From Lasiodiplodia sp. COLG20 (taxonomy: Eukaryota; Ascomycota; Dothideomycetes; Botryosphaeriales; Botryosphaeriaceae): 64,000 nt of DNA. The notes under the pieces were generated by a model, which was given only the letters and a program-made list of their open reading frames with translations, was not told the origin of the DNA and made no database searches. Positions 1 through 11,866 of this stretch are shown in pieces. The stretch lies in NCBI GenBank assembly GCA_009801085.1, contig VNWV01000018.1, forward strand, positions 186,001 through 250,000, in the 5' to 3' direction. Position numbers and translations under genes: made by a program. Positions within the stretch are counted from its first letter, which is position 1; every line of letters begins with the position of its first letter.

Positions 1-561
1 CGGCGCAGCAGCGCGAGCAGCAGTATTTGAGAAAAAATCGGGAGCATGCTTTTTGGAGGTGGGCGGAGCACAGGAATAGACGGATGCATGGATGGCTGTG
101 CGCAGAACAGCGGGGGTGGGGCACAGGCCACGGCGTGCACAGCTATTTTTACAACCTCTCAGCCTTTGACCGCTGCGCGCGATTGGCTCCAACCCCGGCA
201 GATCGATGCCGTGCGCCTGGTCGCCGCCTGCCGGTCGGCCGCCGCACTGGACCCCAAGCCGGCGAAGCAACATCACCAACTGGTCGGCTCCGGGCGGGCG
301 TCAGCACCGACGCCCAAGCCTGGAGCCCGCAAAGTTGTAGCTCTGGTAGTTTATTTCGGTCGTGGCCTGCTTCCGCGCGGCGCCTGTCTTATACGTGCCC
401 CAAGCCAATCCACTAAGCCACGCGTAGTCTGCCCTCAGCCTCCATCAACCAGCGATATACACGCTGCTTCTCCCCAATCACCACTAGCTACCGTACTCTA
501 ATTTTGCCTCCTCTCACGTACGCTCCGTCGGGAGCTTGAGAGCGTCCCGCCAACCGCCACA
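1..561 (+). promoter_or_regulatory. Upstream region of the F-box-like/UBA gene
   Basis: No gene is supported here. Two CCAAT pentamers lie at 405-409 and 474-478, followed by pyrimidine-rich sequence before the ATG at 562, which is the usual look of a filamentous-fungal promoter and 5' leader. The overlapping open frames in this stretch lack any domain signal and one of them begins at a non-ATG codon. Confidence 0.4.
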
Positions 562-3500
562 ATGAGCTCCACACCCATATCCGTCGACGACGTCTCGATG
601 ACCTCGGGCACGCAGACGCCACTCTCATCTCATCCCTCTAAGAAATTCCGCGTCTCTCGCTCAGGCTCGAAGCGACGCGTAGCCATCTGCAGCATCCGGC
701 GGCGACCTGACTCTGTCTTTAGTCGCCGTGGAACAGACACCCCGGTCCAGATTGTTGCGCCGTTTTCCGACTCTCTTCCCCAGACTCCTTTGGAAGTTCC
801 CGTGTCCAGGTATTCGTCAAAGAGGTGGATAATGGGCCGGTCAAAGCAGCCCGAGCTCCGGGGCTGCGTCCTTCGAGCCGTCCCCAAAGCAGCACAGGCT
901 CCCGCCCTGCCGTCACCAATCGCCGCTGCTCCTGGCTCTCCCTTCACCTACCGCTCTCCCTCCAATCCCCTCAGCCACGCACATGTCGATGCAACCATGG
1001 CAACATCACCAAACGAGGAGATCCTGAGCAACATTGGACAATCTCCTGCACCGACGCCATCGCCGCCGTACTTCCCAAGTGTCTCGCCGAGCTTGCCACC
1101 GAAGAAGGGTAGGAAGGAAAGAAAGAGCGAGGGAGATGCGGGGTATATTGGCGTCTGGAAGGATGGCAAAGCCCATTGGGAGGCCGAGGTGGCAGCGATG
1201 CCCCCCGTGCCACATCCCCCGAACACGTCCGTCGTCGAGCTGGATTCGAGACCCATCAGGCTAGAGACTCCGGTGCGCGAGCTGCCCTCGATGCAGAAGG
1301 ATAAGAGGCCCAGGATACAGGTGATCATCCCCAACGACCTCCGCAATCGTGCTCCTCATGCGCGACCTCCTTTTGTGTCACAGGCAGTGCAACACTCGAG
1401 CGCCGGTGAAATCATATCATCGCGCGATGTCTCCCCGCCCTTGGCCAACGACATGATTCAAGTACGCAACTCGGCCGTGTCACCGATAGCACACCAGATC
1501 TTGACCCACCGCCAGCAGACGGTGCCGGTTTATCTGGAGCAGGTCGATGAGGTGCCCGTCGTGACGAAGCACCCTTCCATCTCGAGCTCGTCCGGAATGT
1601 CTACCTCGGAAATCGACGACTCGAAATCATCCGTCTACACCAAGAGCAACAGGACATCATGGACTAGCATCGACGACAACCTGGAGCCCGGCCTTCGGCA
1701 GAACCTGCACCTGGCCGGACTCACAGCGAGCAAGGCCTACTCGATCGTTTCGCCCACCGAAGCAGGAATTTTCGATGACGCAACGCCTATCCATTCCACC
1801 AGCAGCCAACCAAGAAGTCCGGTCTCCAAACAGAACAGCTTACGTAAGGACAAGCCTCTCCCTCCAGAGCCTCAGGCCCCAAGCATCCAGCAGACGGTTG
1901 CCAAACTCCGGAACAGCGCTAGCACACCGACGCTTGCCACGCGAAACTCAATTGCGAGTAGGAGAAATACGCGTCGTAACCAGCGCGTCACTTCACTTCC
2001 GGCGCGCGGCTTGGCAACGGGAAACTGGTCGGTTCCCCACAGTGATCCTCCAAGCCCAACGCTCAGCGAGGCTGAGACGGCGTTGGAAGAGCACCTATCA
2101 TGCATCCTCGAGAATTCGTGGGATGACGTGCCGAGCGATCATGGATTGGGCTCCTCGCGGATTCCCTCGACCCCTGCACCCGTCCCCCCACGCAAGTCGT
2201 CGCGACGCAAGAGAGTCGTGTCGCTGCCTGTTGGAAGCTCGGCGAATCACATCGCTGCGCAACAAGTAAGACCTCTTTCTCTTAAGACGTCCTCTACTTC
2301 TTCTTCTGTGCGATCTCACGGCAGCAACGCGCGGGGGCCGCGTCAGCCCTTAAGCTTAACCATTGAAGTCCCAAGTGCTGACCTCGATAAGCATAACCAG
2401 AGGACCAACAACACCACCAGCAAATCGCGGCATAGGCATAAGAGAACCCATGCACGCCGTGTGCCACCACCTAGGGTCATCGCACCCGATGCCGCCGAGC
2501 ATGTCATCCTGGGCATCTTCGAGAGGATTGATGCTCTCAAGGACCTCTTCTCTTTGGCCCGCGTAAACCGCGGCTTCTACCGCGTCTTCAAGCGCCATGA
2601 GCTGCGCCTTATCCGCACCGTCCTGCAGAACGAGTGCCCGCCAGCATGGGAGCACCGCGAGTCGTCGCCGCCGTACGAGGGCGAGGATGGCGCCGAGCAG
2701 GAGCAGCAGCAGCGGCAAAAGCAGCAGCAGCACCTGCAGGTGCCGAATCTGGAAAGCGCGCATCCGGAGCCCGAGCACACGGCCACGACCTTCTACCGGC
2801 ACCACATGCGCGACGCGCGCATCATCGGCGCGCTCAAGTCGCTGGTGCTGACGCGATGCCAGTCGTTCCTGCGGCCGGAGACGGTCATGGCCCTGGCCAG
2901 CAGCAGTGCCGCCCGCGCCGCCCGCATCGACAAGGCCTTCTGGCGCATCTGGACCTTCTGCACCATCTTCGGCTGCGGCAAGGGCCGCGAGGATGACATC
3001 GTCGGCCAGATGGACTGGCTCCGCGGCGGTCCGCTCGTGCACCAGACCAGCATCCGCGCCACCATCATGACCAGCGACTCGTTCGACGCGAGCAGCGCCC
3101 TCCTGAATGCCTCGGAGCACTTCGCCAAGGGCAATGGCGACAAAGGCCTCTCGGCCGAGGAGCTGTACGACATGACGGAGATCTGGACGTGCATGGGCGT
3201 GTTGATCTCGGTCTTGGAGGGCCGCACCGAGCAGGCCAGGGAATATGGCGTGTTTGAGATGACGGATGTTCGCGGTGGGGACATTGATGGCGAGGAGAAG
3301 ATGCTTCGTAAGTGCTTGCCATCTCGATTCCACTTTCCCTTGTACTGACCATCTTCAAGAGGAGTGGATCTACTATGTTTCCACTCTCGGTCTCTCTGTT
3401 GTTCTTGAGCTCGCAAACGCTGCCACCAAGACGGATCCAGATGCCTTCGTCCTCGCTCTTGAGAATGGCTGGATGGATTGGACCCCACCTCAGCACAGCG

Positions 3501-4930
3501 GCTCTCGCCGAACGTTCCTGAAGGAAGCCGTCGCCCGCGTCTATGAGGAGAAGATTGCCGCCATGGCCGCCACGACCCCTCAAGAGGATGATGCCGCAGT
3601 GACGAGGCAAGTCCAGGCCCAGCGCATGGCCGCCCACAAAGCCGAGATCCACATGCGTCGCCGCACCGGCGACTATGCACTCGTCCGCATGAGCATGGAG
3701 CGGCCGATGAGCGAGTGGGAAGGCGTCTTCAACAGGCTGGACAACTCCTCGTCGTCGAACGAGAGCATCGCCTCGCCGCAGCCGCGCCGCCACGTCTCCA
3801 CGTCTTCGAGCGTCATGGCTAGCGCTCCTACACCCTGCTCTGCCGCCCCTGGACCTTCCATTGGCCGCACGCACAGCGAACTGATCGCCTTGCCTCCCAT
3901 GCCTGAACACACCACGGTTGCTTCGTCTGTTTCCGCCGCTCGGCATACCTCCCTGCCAGTACCCCCGACTTATGTGCACCATCAGCAGATGCAAGAGCGC
4001 ATGAATGCCGGTGGCCGCCGTGGCAGCCAGCAGAACCCGCTGCTCCAGACGCTCGCGCACTCCAAGCAGTACGACTACGGCGTCTCCGCCTCACCGACCG
4101 AGCAGCACCCGGCCCTGCGCTCCACCCCCTCTTCGTCTTCTTTCCGCGGCTCTGACAGCGGAAGCAGGCGCGGCAGCACTGACAGCAGCGTCAGCCCGGT
4201 CCCGGGCAACAATGGAAGGTTATTCTCGGAGGAGGCGGTGCATCCGGCCTTCCGCAACGTCGCCAGGCCGCAGCACCACAGCCCCGTCTCCCAGTCGCGC
4301 CAGCAACAGCAGCAGCAGCAGCAGCCGCAATCATCGAACTCCAGCGTGAGCTCGATGAGCGCGACTGCCCCTTCGCCCAACGTCACCCTCCACCAGGGTC
4401 TGCCGCCGAGCTACAGCTACGCGCAGCAGCAGCAACAGCAGCAGCAACAAGCCGTCAAGCACAGCCAAAACACGCGCTACTACTCCCAACACCACCACAA
4501 CTACCACCACCAGCACCCGCCCGCGCACCCGGCCTACCCTTACTCCGCCCACCGCCACGGGTCGATCGCTTCACAACCTCCCCCACCTCCTTCTTCGTAC
4601 CAGCAGTTCCAATACCAGCAGCAGCAACAACAACAGGCACACCAACGCCACCACTCGTTGCCCGCTAGCTACTCATCACCGTCCGCGGCCAACGCCATCG
4701 GCGACCCTCTCCCCGCGCACCGCCACCGCGTCTCCACGCAGCACCCGTTCCAGCAGGAGATCCTGTCGCCGCAGCGCGCCGACCCGGCGGCCAACTCGGC
4801 CGACAAGGCCATCTTCCGCATCGTCGAGATGGGCTTCACGGCCGACGAGGCGAAGATGGCGCTGAGGCGGACGGATGCGGGGGATGGGTTGAGGGTGGAT
4901 CGGGCGGTGGAGTTCTTGTTGAGTAGGTGA
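562..4930 (+). CDS. F-box-like and C-terminal UBA-domain protein, polyQ-rich
   Basis: Two exons, 562-3307 and 3360-4930, joined across a 52-base GTAAGT...CAAG intron, give 1438 residues. The first 600 residues are disordered and rich in Ser/Pro/Arg. An F-box-like segment lies near residues 640-690 (starts APDAAEHVILGIFERIDALK, a run of helices with the Leu/Phe spacing of F-boxes). After it come an acidic/Gln stretch and a helical region. Several polyQ and His/Gln tracts fill residues about 1225-1350. The last 43 residues (from ADKAIFRIVEMGFTADEAKM) form a UBA domain with the conserved MGF. F-box plus UBA suggests an adaptor linking ubiquitin or ubiquitinated clients to an SCF-type ligase; that role is inference. 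The intron is secure because the frame runs straight into the second exon (LQEWIYY). I do not recognise a named orthologue. Confidence 0.85.
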
Positions 4931-5598
4931 TTTTTGATTGATTATTTACCAGGTTGAGGAAGGAAGAGAGAGATTTCGGGACGACGCCTTTTTCTTTGGT
5001 CTAAGGGCTTGTTGAGATGGACTGTCGTTTTTAGAGAGATGGGGCTTCTCTTTGCTTTTCGGATCAGGGAGGCTTTTTCTTTTTTCGTTTTCGAATTTCT
5101 TGCGTTTGGCGATTATTGATACCCTCATTCTGATAGCCTTTTTTTTTTTAATCTTCTATTTATTCGGAAGCGGAATTTGCAAAGCGGATGGATTATCGAG
5201 GACGGAGATACTATACCCAGCTTATCTCTCTTTTGTTTTTTTCTAGTCATCTGGTGGGAGAGATATCACTGAGTCTGCGGACGTTTGTTGGGAAATGGTA
5301 GACTGTTTAGTGCTCTGAAGTGGTTCCAGATCATGAAATGATAAGCGGATTTTGACTTGTTCAATGAGAAGATGCGTTGGCTTTGAAAGAGATATAATTG
5401 CAATGTATGTGTGGGGATTGTCCTACTGCATTCACTTCAGGACAAGTAACTCTGACATGCAGAGAACGAAGAAGAATGATTACGTAATTGAATGTAGCAG
5501 CACGTGAAACACCAACGAGATTCATCGCTTATCTCGGCTTAAATTGTTACCCCGCGAGAAGAGTCAACAAGCCTCTCTCGATCTTCCACGATCATCTC
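4931..5598. other. Intergenic, 3' end of F-box/UBA gene and promoter of regulator
   Basis: T-rich sequence follows the stop at 4930, as expected for a 3' UTR. The rest should contain the promoter of the zinc-cluster gene. I see no further gene. Confidence 0.4.
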
Positions 5599-7184
5599 AT
5601 GCCTCGTTTTCGGCGGTCTCGAGGGGGCTGTGCCACGTGTAAGAGGAGAAAACGCAAATGCGATGAAACGCGGCCATCATGTATGGCCTGCCAAGCAAAA
5701 GGAATAGCATGCGATGGCTACGATATACAACTTCGGTGGGATTGCGACACTGCCTCCCCATCTCATCATGCCGGAGGCAGGGTTTCGGCTTACAATAGCT
5801 TCCCTCAATTGGAGACTACGTCTGCCTCTGGCGACACAGAAGAGAGCAATCAGAACACTCCGATAGCGCCCGACGATACATCTCCAATTGCACTTGATCC
5901 ATATCCAGATCATGTGCAGGAACCCAGCGCGCCTGCAGACGTCAGTGAGGATGATCTTCTTGCCTTCCAAAGATGTCAGTCTTTCCGTCCCGAAGAATCA
6001 TGGCGAGGCACACTGACGATGGTCAAAGTCTTCGAGAACGGCGTCTACCAGATCTACTCCACGACAACCCACGAGTGGATCAAGCCCCTCATGATCGAGA
6101 AATCAAAGGAGTCACCCGCACTTTTCATCGTCTGCGCGACCATCCAAATCTGCCTCGACGACGACGGCCTCTCCCTGCGCTTCCACCGTCAATTCGAGCG
6201 CGCACTCCGCACCTTCCAGGCCGAACTATCCGCGTGCAATGGCGTCATCAGAAGCAGTACTTTCGGCGCCGGTCTGCTTCTCTGCACCCTTTCCGTAGGC
6301 AACCTCTTCTCGAATAGGCAAATTGGCTGAGCGCTGACAGCCCATGATCCTCCTGATCTCAGCTCCTCCAAGGCCTGCGCTGGACCTCCCACATCCTCTG
6401 TATGGCAGACCTGTACAACCTGCACGGCGACCTCACCCACGTCGGCGCCGCCACTGACCCGTACACCCACCACTGTCTCGAAGTCATGGGCATCATGGAC
6501 CTCCCGGGCTTCGTCCTGGGCCGCACGACGACGCATCTCGGCTTTTGGCGGCGGTTCCGCAGCGCCCAGAAGCAGTGCGGGGAGAAGGAGGGGGCAGAAG
6601 AAGCAGAAGAAGATGGCGTCGAGCCGGTCTCAGGCCTCCCCCGCTCGCTCCTCGACCTCTTCGCCCGCGCCGACGAGCCGGGCGCCGAGGAGCGGTTTTG
6701 GCTCTGGCCTGGCGGCGGGATCGATGGCGAGTTCGTGCAGGCGCAGCTGTGGGACGCGTGGCGGTATGCTGGGATGCTAGATCACAGGCGGCGGTGGCGA
6801 GGTCGGTCGACAGGCGCTGTACGTGAGGAGGCGTCTGGGGCTGGGGTCATGATTCCGAGCACGGAGCGGCTCCTGTTCCGGCTGCTGAGCTGCCTCGAAG
6901 CGGTGCGGCTGGGCCTGGAGCAGCCGGAGTGCGGGCACCTGCTCGTCGGCAACGGCACGTTTTACCCGTTCGTCATGGCCAGCTTGGAGTTGGGGATTTT
7001 GGACCAGCGGCGGGCTTGGAGGCTGGCGCTGGATCGGTTTTGTGACAAGTTCCTCAGGCCGGACCGCAGTCGCAATGTTCAGGTCCTGCTGGAGGCGCTC
7101 GAGGATGCGCGGAGGCGGAGCGATGAGGCGTTTGATGCGGATACTGCTATGAGGGCGCAGGGGGTGGAGATAGCTCTGTTCTGA
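5599..7184 (+). CDS. Zn(II)2Cys6 transcription factor
   Basis: Two exons, 5599-6294 and 6363-7184, separated by a 68-base intron (GTAGGC...CTCAG), encode 505 residues. I chose the ATG at 5599 because it opens directly onto the basic arm (MPRFRRSRGG). Residues about 10-40 carry six cysteines spaced C-x2-C-x6-C-x6-C-x2-C-x6-C with a basic KRRKRK loop, the fungal binuclear zinc cluster that binds CGG half-sites. The remainder matches the fungal-specific regulatory domain of the PF11951 type: LLQGLRW just after the intron, and a HHCLEVMGIMDLPGFVLGR block. Without the intron the frame stops at 6330, which would cut the domain in half. Its position next to transporter and oxidase genes suggests a local regulator, but the target genes are unknown. 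Confidence 0.92.
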
Positions 7185-7249
7185 AGCAAGGGAGGGGGAA
7201 AAGAAGTCAAGTAGTATTGAAGCTCGAGAATTAAAAGGTTGATTTGGCT

Positions 7250-8134
7250 TCAGGCCTTTGCCATAAGCCATAGCTTTACTCCCTCGTCAGATTCTACCAT
7301 GGGGTCTATCAAATGGGTCATCTTGACAACCTTGAACCCGTACTTCTCGTAGAACGGAACGTTGTTCTCATCTGTACACTCAAGGTAGATTGGCTCGTGT
7401 GGAGGACAAAGGCCAACAAGATGCTTCAACATCTGAGAGCCTAGACTCCTCCTCTGATATGACGGATCCACCGCAACAACCTCTATGTACCATGCAGGCC
7501 TCTTCGCAATCTCCTCTACCATCCCTTTGCCGCTTTCGTGGTTGGCCATCATGATGTCAACCCGCTGCGAGAGTCAGCTCTAGCACAGATCTTGAAAGTG
7601 AATTACTAACCCTTGCATTGCCGCCATCATCATGAACTGGCCAAAGATAGTCTAGAGCACCCAGGCGTAGCCTTGAAGAAAGCGACGTAAGATATCGTAG
7701 CCAACCTGTCGTAGGTGGACGAATAAAGCCCACTGAAGGGAAGCACATCGCGCTTTTCTCGCGCTCGTCTCCCTCATGTCTTGAATCCATGGCGACATAT
7801 ATCTCCTCTTCCGTCAAAGTCCTTTCCACCCTTCTTTGTTGCCATGACATTGACTGAGGAGTCAATGTACTCCATGGTGTTGCATTTGGGCGAAGCCATC
7901 GTATGAGTGGATCTTCGGAGAAGCTGCTCGGGATTCAGTCGCGGTTTTCTTGATGTGGTGAGGGAGATGTTTTACGCTCGTGATATGGTCGTTGCTACTG
8001 CAGCTATTGACTTGTTGTCACCTGGACCACTTATCAGCTTCAAATCGATAGTTGAAACCTTTGTATAGTAGGTCTGCCCTCGGTTTCTTACCCCCACGGA
8101 ACCGTACTATCTCGAAACTCTTGGATTGTGCCAT
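7250..8134 (-). CDS. GNAT-family N-acetyltransferase
   Basis: Four exons on the minus strand (8134-8092, 8021-7976, 7923-7611, 7564-7250) give 238 residues. The joins restore family blocks: SRAFSEDPLIRWLRPN across the second intron, and NAR/RVDIMM across the third. Motif A (EVVAVDPSYQRRSLGSQML) supplies the Q/R-x-x-G-x-G/S acetyl-CoA pyrophosphate loop, and the C-terminal FYEKYGFKVV block is the usual GNAT beta6-7. The length is normal for cytosolic fungal GNATs. The substrate cannot be read from sequence; it could be a small amine or antibiotic. It converges on the zinc-cluster gene, with stops only 66 bases apart. The first exon (14 codons) is the least certain part because the first intron was chosen by phase and branch site (CTGAT). 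Confidence 0.85.
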
Positions 8135-8677
8135 TGGGACTGCGATAACCCAAACAGAATACCGAAACTTATCAATATATCTACGTTCCAACCTTTATTC
8201 TTCGGCCCGCGTGGCAGTCTAAGAAAGACCCCTCGGTGGGTCCACAGACAAGGTTTCGGACTCGTCTCAATTAAACCAGTGTACGCGCTGGCGCATACAG
8301 TTTCTATTTCAGGTTAGTGCAAAGTGGCTACCCCACACATCTGCAGCGTGGGCCACCCCGGGACCAGCGCCAAACGCTCATTGAAGCAAGGCCGCACAAC
8401 AAGGAAGCGTCTTATCGGCCTTTCACACAGCTCGGCAAGTCGTTATGGCGTTTAGCCACGCTCAGTGTCTCAACCAAGCTCGATCTACAGCTGATTGATA
8501 GCACCTCCTCAATGGCGGAGGGGATATAACTTCGCCAATCGCCCTCAAGTCTTTGAGTGATGATTACTGCCAAGTGTCGAAATCCAGTTTCCATTGCTTA
8601 GTGCTTTATTCATTTCGCTACTTTGGCAATCTAAGATTGAAGCCTGCTGCCCCACATTTGGCAACACCAACGACGCC
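8135..8677. promoter_or_regulatory. Divergent intergenic region, GNAT and MFS genes
   Basis: About 540 bases lie between two divergent start codons and should contain both promoters. No gene or clear repeat is visible. Confidence 0.35.
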
Positions 8678-10621
8678 ATGTCATCCGCCGGAACCCGCGG
8701 AGACCGCGCGCCCGGTGATGTTCTCCTGATCCATCGTAAGACCTTTCTGTTGATGCACAGTCTGCATGACCGCAGCTAATTCACGCCTTTCCAGAAAACG
8801 CAGATGAATCGGATACTTTTGTGCACTTTCCTATTCCTTCGGACGATCCCAACGACCCTCTTGTGCGTGGAAATCGCTCTCGTTTGCTACGTAGGGTAAA
8901 CCACTGATAGCTGAATTCCAGAACTGGAGCCTGTGGCGCAAGACTCTGAACTATGGACTGGTGTCTGCGCAGAGCGTTGCAGTCTTCACGGCGTAAGTCC
9001 GAATCACGGTGTTCTCCATCACAGTCCAACAGGCAGCTGAGACGCGCATAGGTTATCTACTCAGACAAGCTTTTGGCAGCAGATGTCGCCCGATATGGGC
9101 CTCAGTTTCGAGCAGCTCAACAACGCCCAATCGGCAAATCTGGCTGGCTTGGCGGTGGGATGTATCTTCTTCATCCCTTTGACCAAGAAGTATGGCCGTC
9201 GCTCGACTTACGTGGTTTCCACCGCAGTCATGGCTGCCGTGTCTTGGTGGTCAACTTACATGAAAACGCAGGCGGAACTTATCCTAACGAATCTGTTTTA
9301 CGGATTGGCAGGCGCGACGAACGAGACTATCGTGCAAGTGACGGTAGGTCCGGAGCATGACTTTGGGAACTCATGAATGCTGACTTAGCAACATCAGATA
9401 GCGGACATGTTTTTCCTCCACCAGAGAGGCACGGCGAATGCTTTTTACCTCACTGCAGTCATGATTGGCAGTTTTTTGACTCCAATGGCGGCAGGTGTTC
9501 AAGCCGAGTCTCAGGGGTGGAGAGCTTCATATTTTGCCTTGGCTATTTCTCTGACGATCCTGTTCGTGCTCTTCCTGTTCGCGTATGAAGAGACAAAGTA
9601 TATTCCCATCCTACAAGGCATCCCTACAGCCACTGCGGGGGAAACAGAGAACCAACCGTATAAAAACGACTCGGACACCAAAACCCCCGCCGACACGACC
9701 ACCCTATCCTTCAACGAATCAACCAGCAACCCCGGAACCTCCTCTACCTCCACCTCCACCCCGCAGCCATCCTCCTCCTCCTACCGCCACCGCCTCCGCT
9801 GGACCACACTCACCTCCGAGAATCTCTGGAAGACGGCCTACTTCCCGGCGCACGTGCTACTACTACCACACGTCCTCTTCGCGGCGCTGCAGTACGCGGC
9901 GGGCGTCGTGTGGCTGGTGATCCAGGCGTCCATCATCTCCATCGTCTTCTCGGCGCCGCCGTACAACTTCACGTCTGCCGGCATAGGGCTGATGAACCTG
10001 GGGCCCTTTGTGGGTAATTTGATCGGCAGCTTCTACACGGGCGTGCTGAGCGACCGCTCCGTGCGCTGGCTGGCGCGCCGCAACGGCGGCGTCTTCGAGC
10101 CAGAGATGCGGCTGTACCTGCTGCCGCTGCCCGCGCTGCTCATGGCGGGCGGCATCGTCATGTTTGGCGTGACGGCGGACCGGGTATGTGAAAACCAAAC
10201 CTCTACCCTCATTTTCCGAGGAAAAAGAAGAAAGAAACCCCAACTAACTAGAGCGAAATAGGGCATGCACTGGATCTACCCCTCCCTCGGCGGCGCCTTT
10301 TTCGCCTTCGGCCTCGGCGCCATCGGCGACGCCGCCTTCACGCTCGTCATCGACGCGCACCGCCCGCTGACGGCCGACGCCTTCGTCGCCATCACCTTCG
10401 TCCGCAACGCTGTTAGTATCCCCATCCCCTTTGCTATTACGCCCTGGCTGGAGCGCGCCGGCTTGACGAGCATGTTCGTCACCTGCGGCGTAATATCGCT
10501 GGTCGTGAGTTTGTTGTTCGTGCCCATGGTCGTGTGGGGGCGGAGGTGGAGGGTGAGGGTGGCGGGGAGGTGTGAGGGGTTGGTGGAGAGGCAGGGGGGT
10601 GGTGGTGGGATTCAGGGGTAG
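8678..10621 (+). CDS. Major facilitator superfamily transporter (HOL1-like, H+ antiporter type)
   Basis: Six exons (8678-8735, 8795-8862, 8922-8992, 9052-9343, 9398-10183, 10262-10621) encode 544 residues. The early exons rebuild the cytosolic entry signature PSDDPNDPLNWSLW, which is split exactly by the second intron, and the sequence then runs into twelve predicted membrane spans. After TM2 the loop carries KKYGRRSTYV, the conserved Gly/Arg loop of MFS carriers. A central cytosolic loop (about residues 240-290) is rich in Thr/Ser/Pro, as usual for the DHA/HOL1-like group. Such carriers export or import small cations, polyamines and drugs at the plasma membrane. The cargo here is unknown. 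The setting next to a regulator and oxidases fits a metabolite exporter, which is an inference. Confidence 0.92.
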
Positions 10622-10801
10622 GGGGTGGGACAGAGGGGGAGGGTATGAATAGAGCATCTTAGTTGTATGGTACGGCAAATTTGAGGATATTCAGTCTTAT
10701 AAAAGTGATCTTGAGTGGCCCATTAAGCAATATATAGGATATTTCTGTTCAGTTCCATTGTTACTCTTCACATTTTCCTGAGCTGCCACAGGCCCATTCA
10801 C

Positions 10802-11425
10802 TTATCGCCCAACGTACACATCCTCCACCTTCTTTCCCGGAAAATTCGTCAGACGGTAGGCATCAATGACAACTTTGTTCTCCCACATGGTCATTACGCC
10901 AACTGCCACAATGCTATTCATCCAGTTGTATGGGCTGTCTCCCGGGGCCTCGTACGTCAGATGCGAGAAATACTCTACTTCGTCCTGCGAGCACGTCGGC
11001 TCTTCCTCGCCTGTATCTGGAACTCCTGGACCAAGACTGAATACGCCCTTAGCGTTCACGAGGATGTAGTGGCCGTCGTCGGTGAGCACGGTGTATCGTG
11101 CATCGAGTTGGTAAAAGATCTACCGCAAGGTCAGTGATACGACAGAGTCCCAAAGGAAAAGTATAGCGCTTACTTTCTTCGAGTGTACCCTGGTCGCCCA
11201 ATCCGCGCCACTGTTCTCCAGTACTTTGCCCGTGATTCTCGGCCCTGCCACGGTGCCTCCGGCAATGTTGCCGACGGAACGGGTCAGACCGGTTCCGCGC
11301 ATGTTCGGCATTTCGTACCCGCTACCCATGTCTGCAATGAGGCGGTACTCGTGTTCCAGGTGGGGGAGACGCATGGGAGGCACCTCCGGAGTAAATGCAT
11401 TGCCAGGGGACGGGACGTGAGACAT
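10802..11425 (-). CDS. DUF3237-family protein
   Basis: Two exons (11425-11174 and 11119-10802), with a 54-base intron (GTAAGC...GGTAG), encode 189 residues. The motifs LEHEYRLIADMGSG, ENSGADWATRV and ARYTVLTDDGHYILVNAKG are those of the DUF3237 (PF11578) family of small beta-barrel-like proteins, whose biochemical role is unknown. An in-frame ATG at 11503 would add 26 residues; I prefer 11425 because the family alignment starts close to it. The gene is tail-to-tail with the MFS gene (180 bases). In fungi such genes often sit beside oxidative metabolite genes, but no function should be read from that alone. Confidence 0.85.
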
Positions 11426-11866
11426 GATGGAGTAATTTTGAGGAGCTTTGGTGCACTTCTGGATCCCAAATTGGTCGAATAAATCAATGGCGGTTATATA
11501 CATTTACCGTATGATCGCTGCCAGTGTTGTCGGGTATCAGAAATGTGGGACTGATCTTGAGTTTGTTCGGCGCATACAGCTACCAGTTCGGGCTAGTATA
11601 ATCTCTTTGGCCAATGAGCAGCCTTTGCGCCCGTGCCTCGTTCACGATAAGCCGGTTACTGTATTCGGCAAGTCCTCGCGTATCTTTTGTAAACTACGCG
11701 TTCGTTCAATCAAGATCTCCAAGATGTACATTCTGTACTCACCACTACCGAATGCGGGATTTTGCGTGTTCAACAATGCAAGCGATATTGGCAGTCGGGT
11801 CTCATGCACATGTTTTTGCAAAGCATGGGCAGTTTGACATAACCCACTCAGGCGTTAGATAAGTAT
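11426..11866. other. Intergenic
   Basis: Between the DUF3237 start and the esterase stop. Short open frames here have no recognisable motif; I see no gene. Confidence 0.3.

Noticed and set aside
2356..3333. 325-codon minus-strand open frame
   Set aside because: Antisense to the F-box region; composition only.
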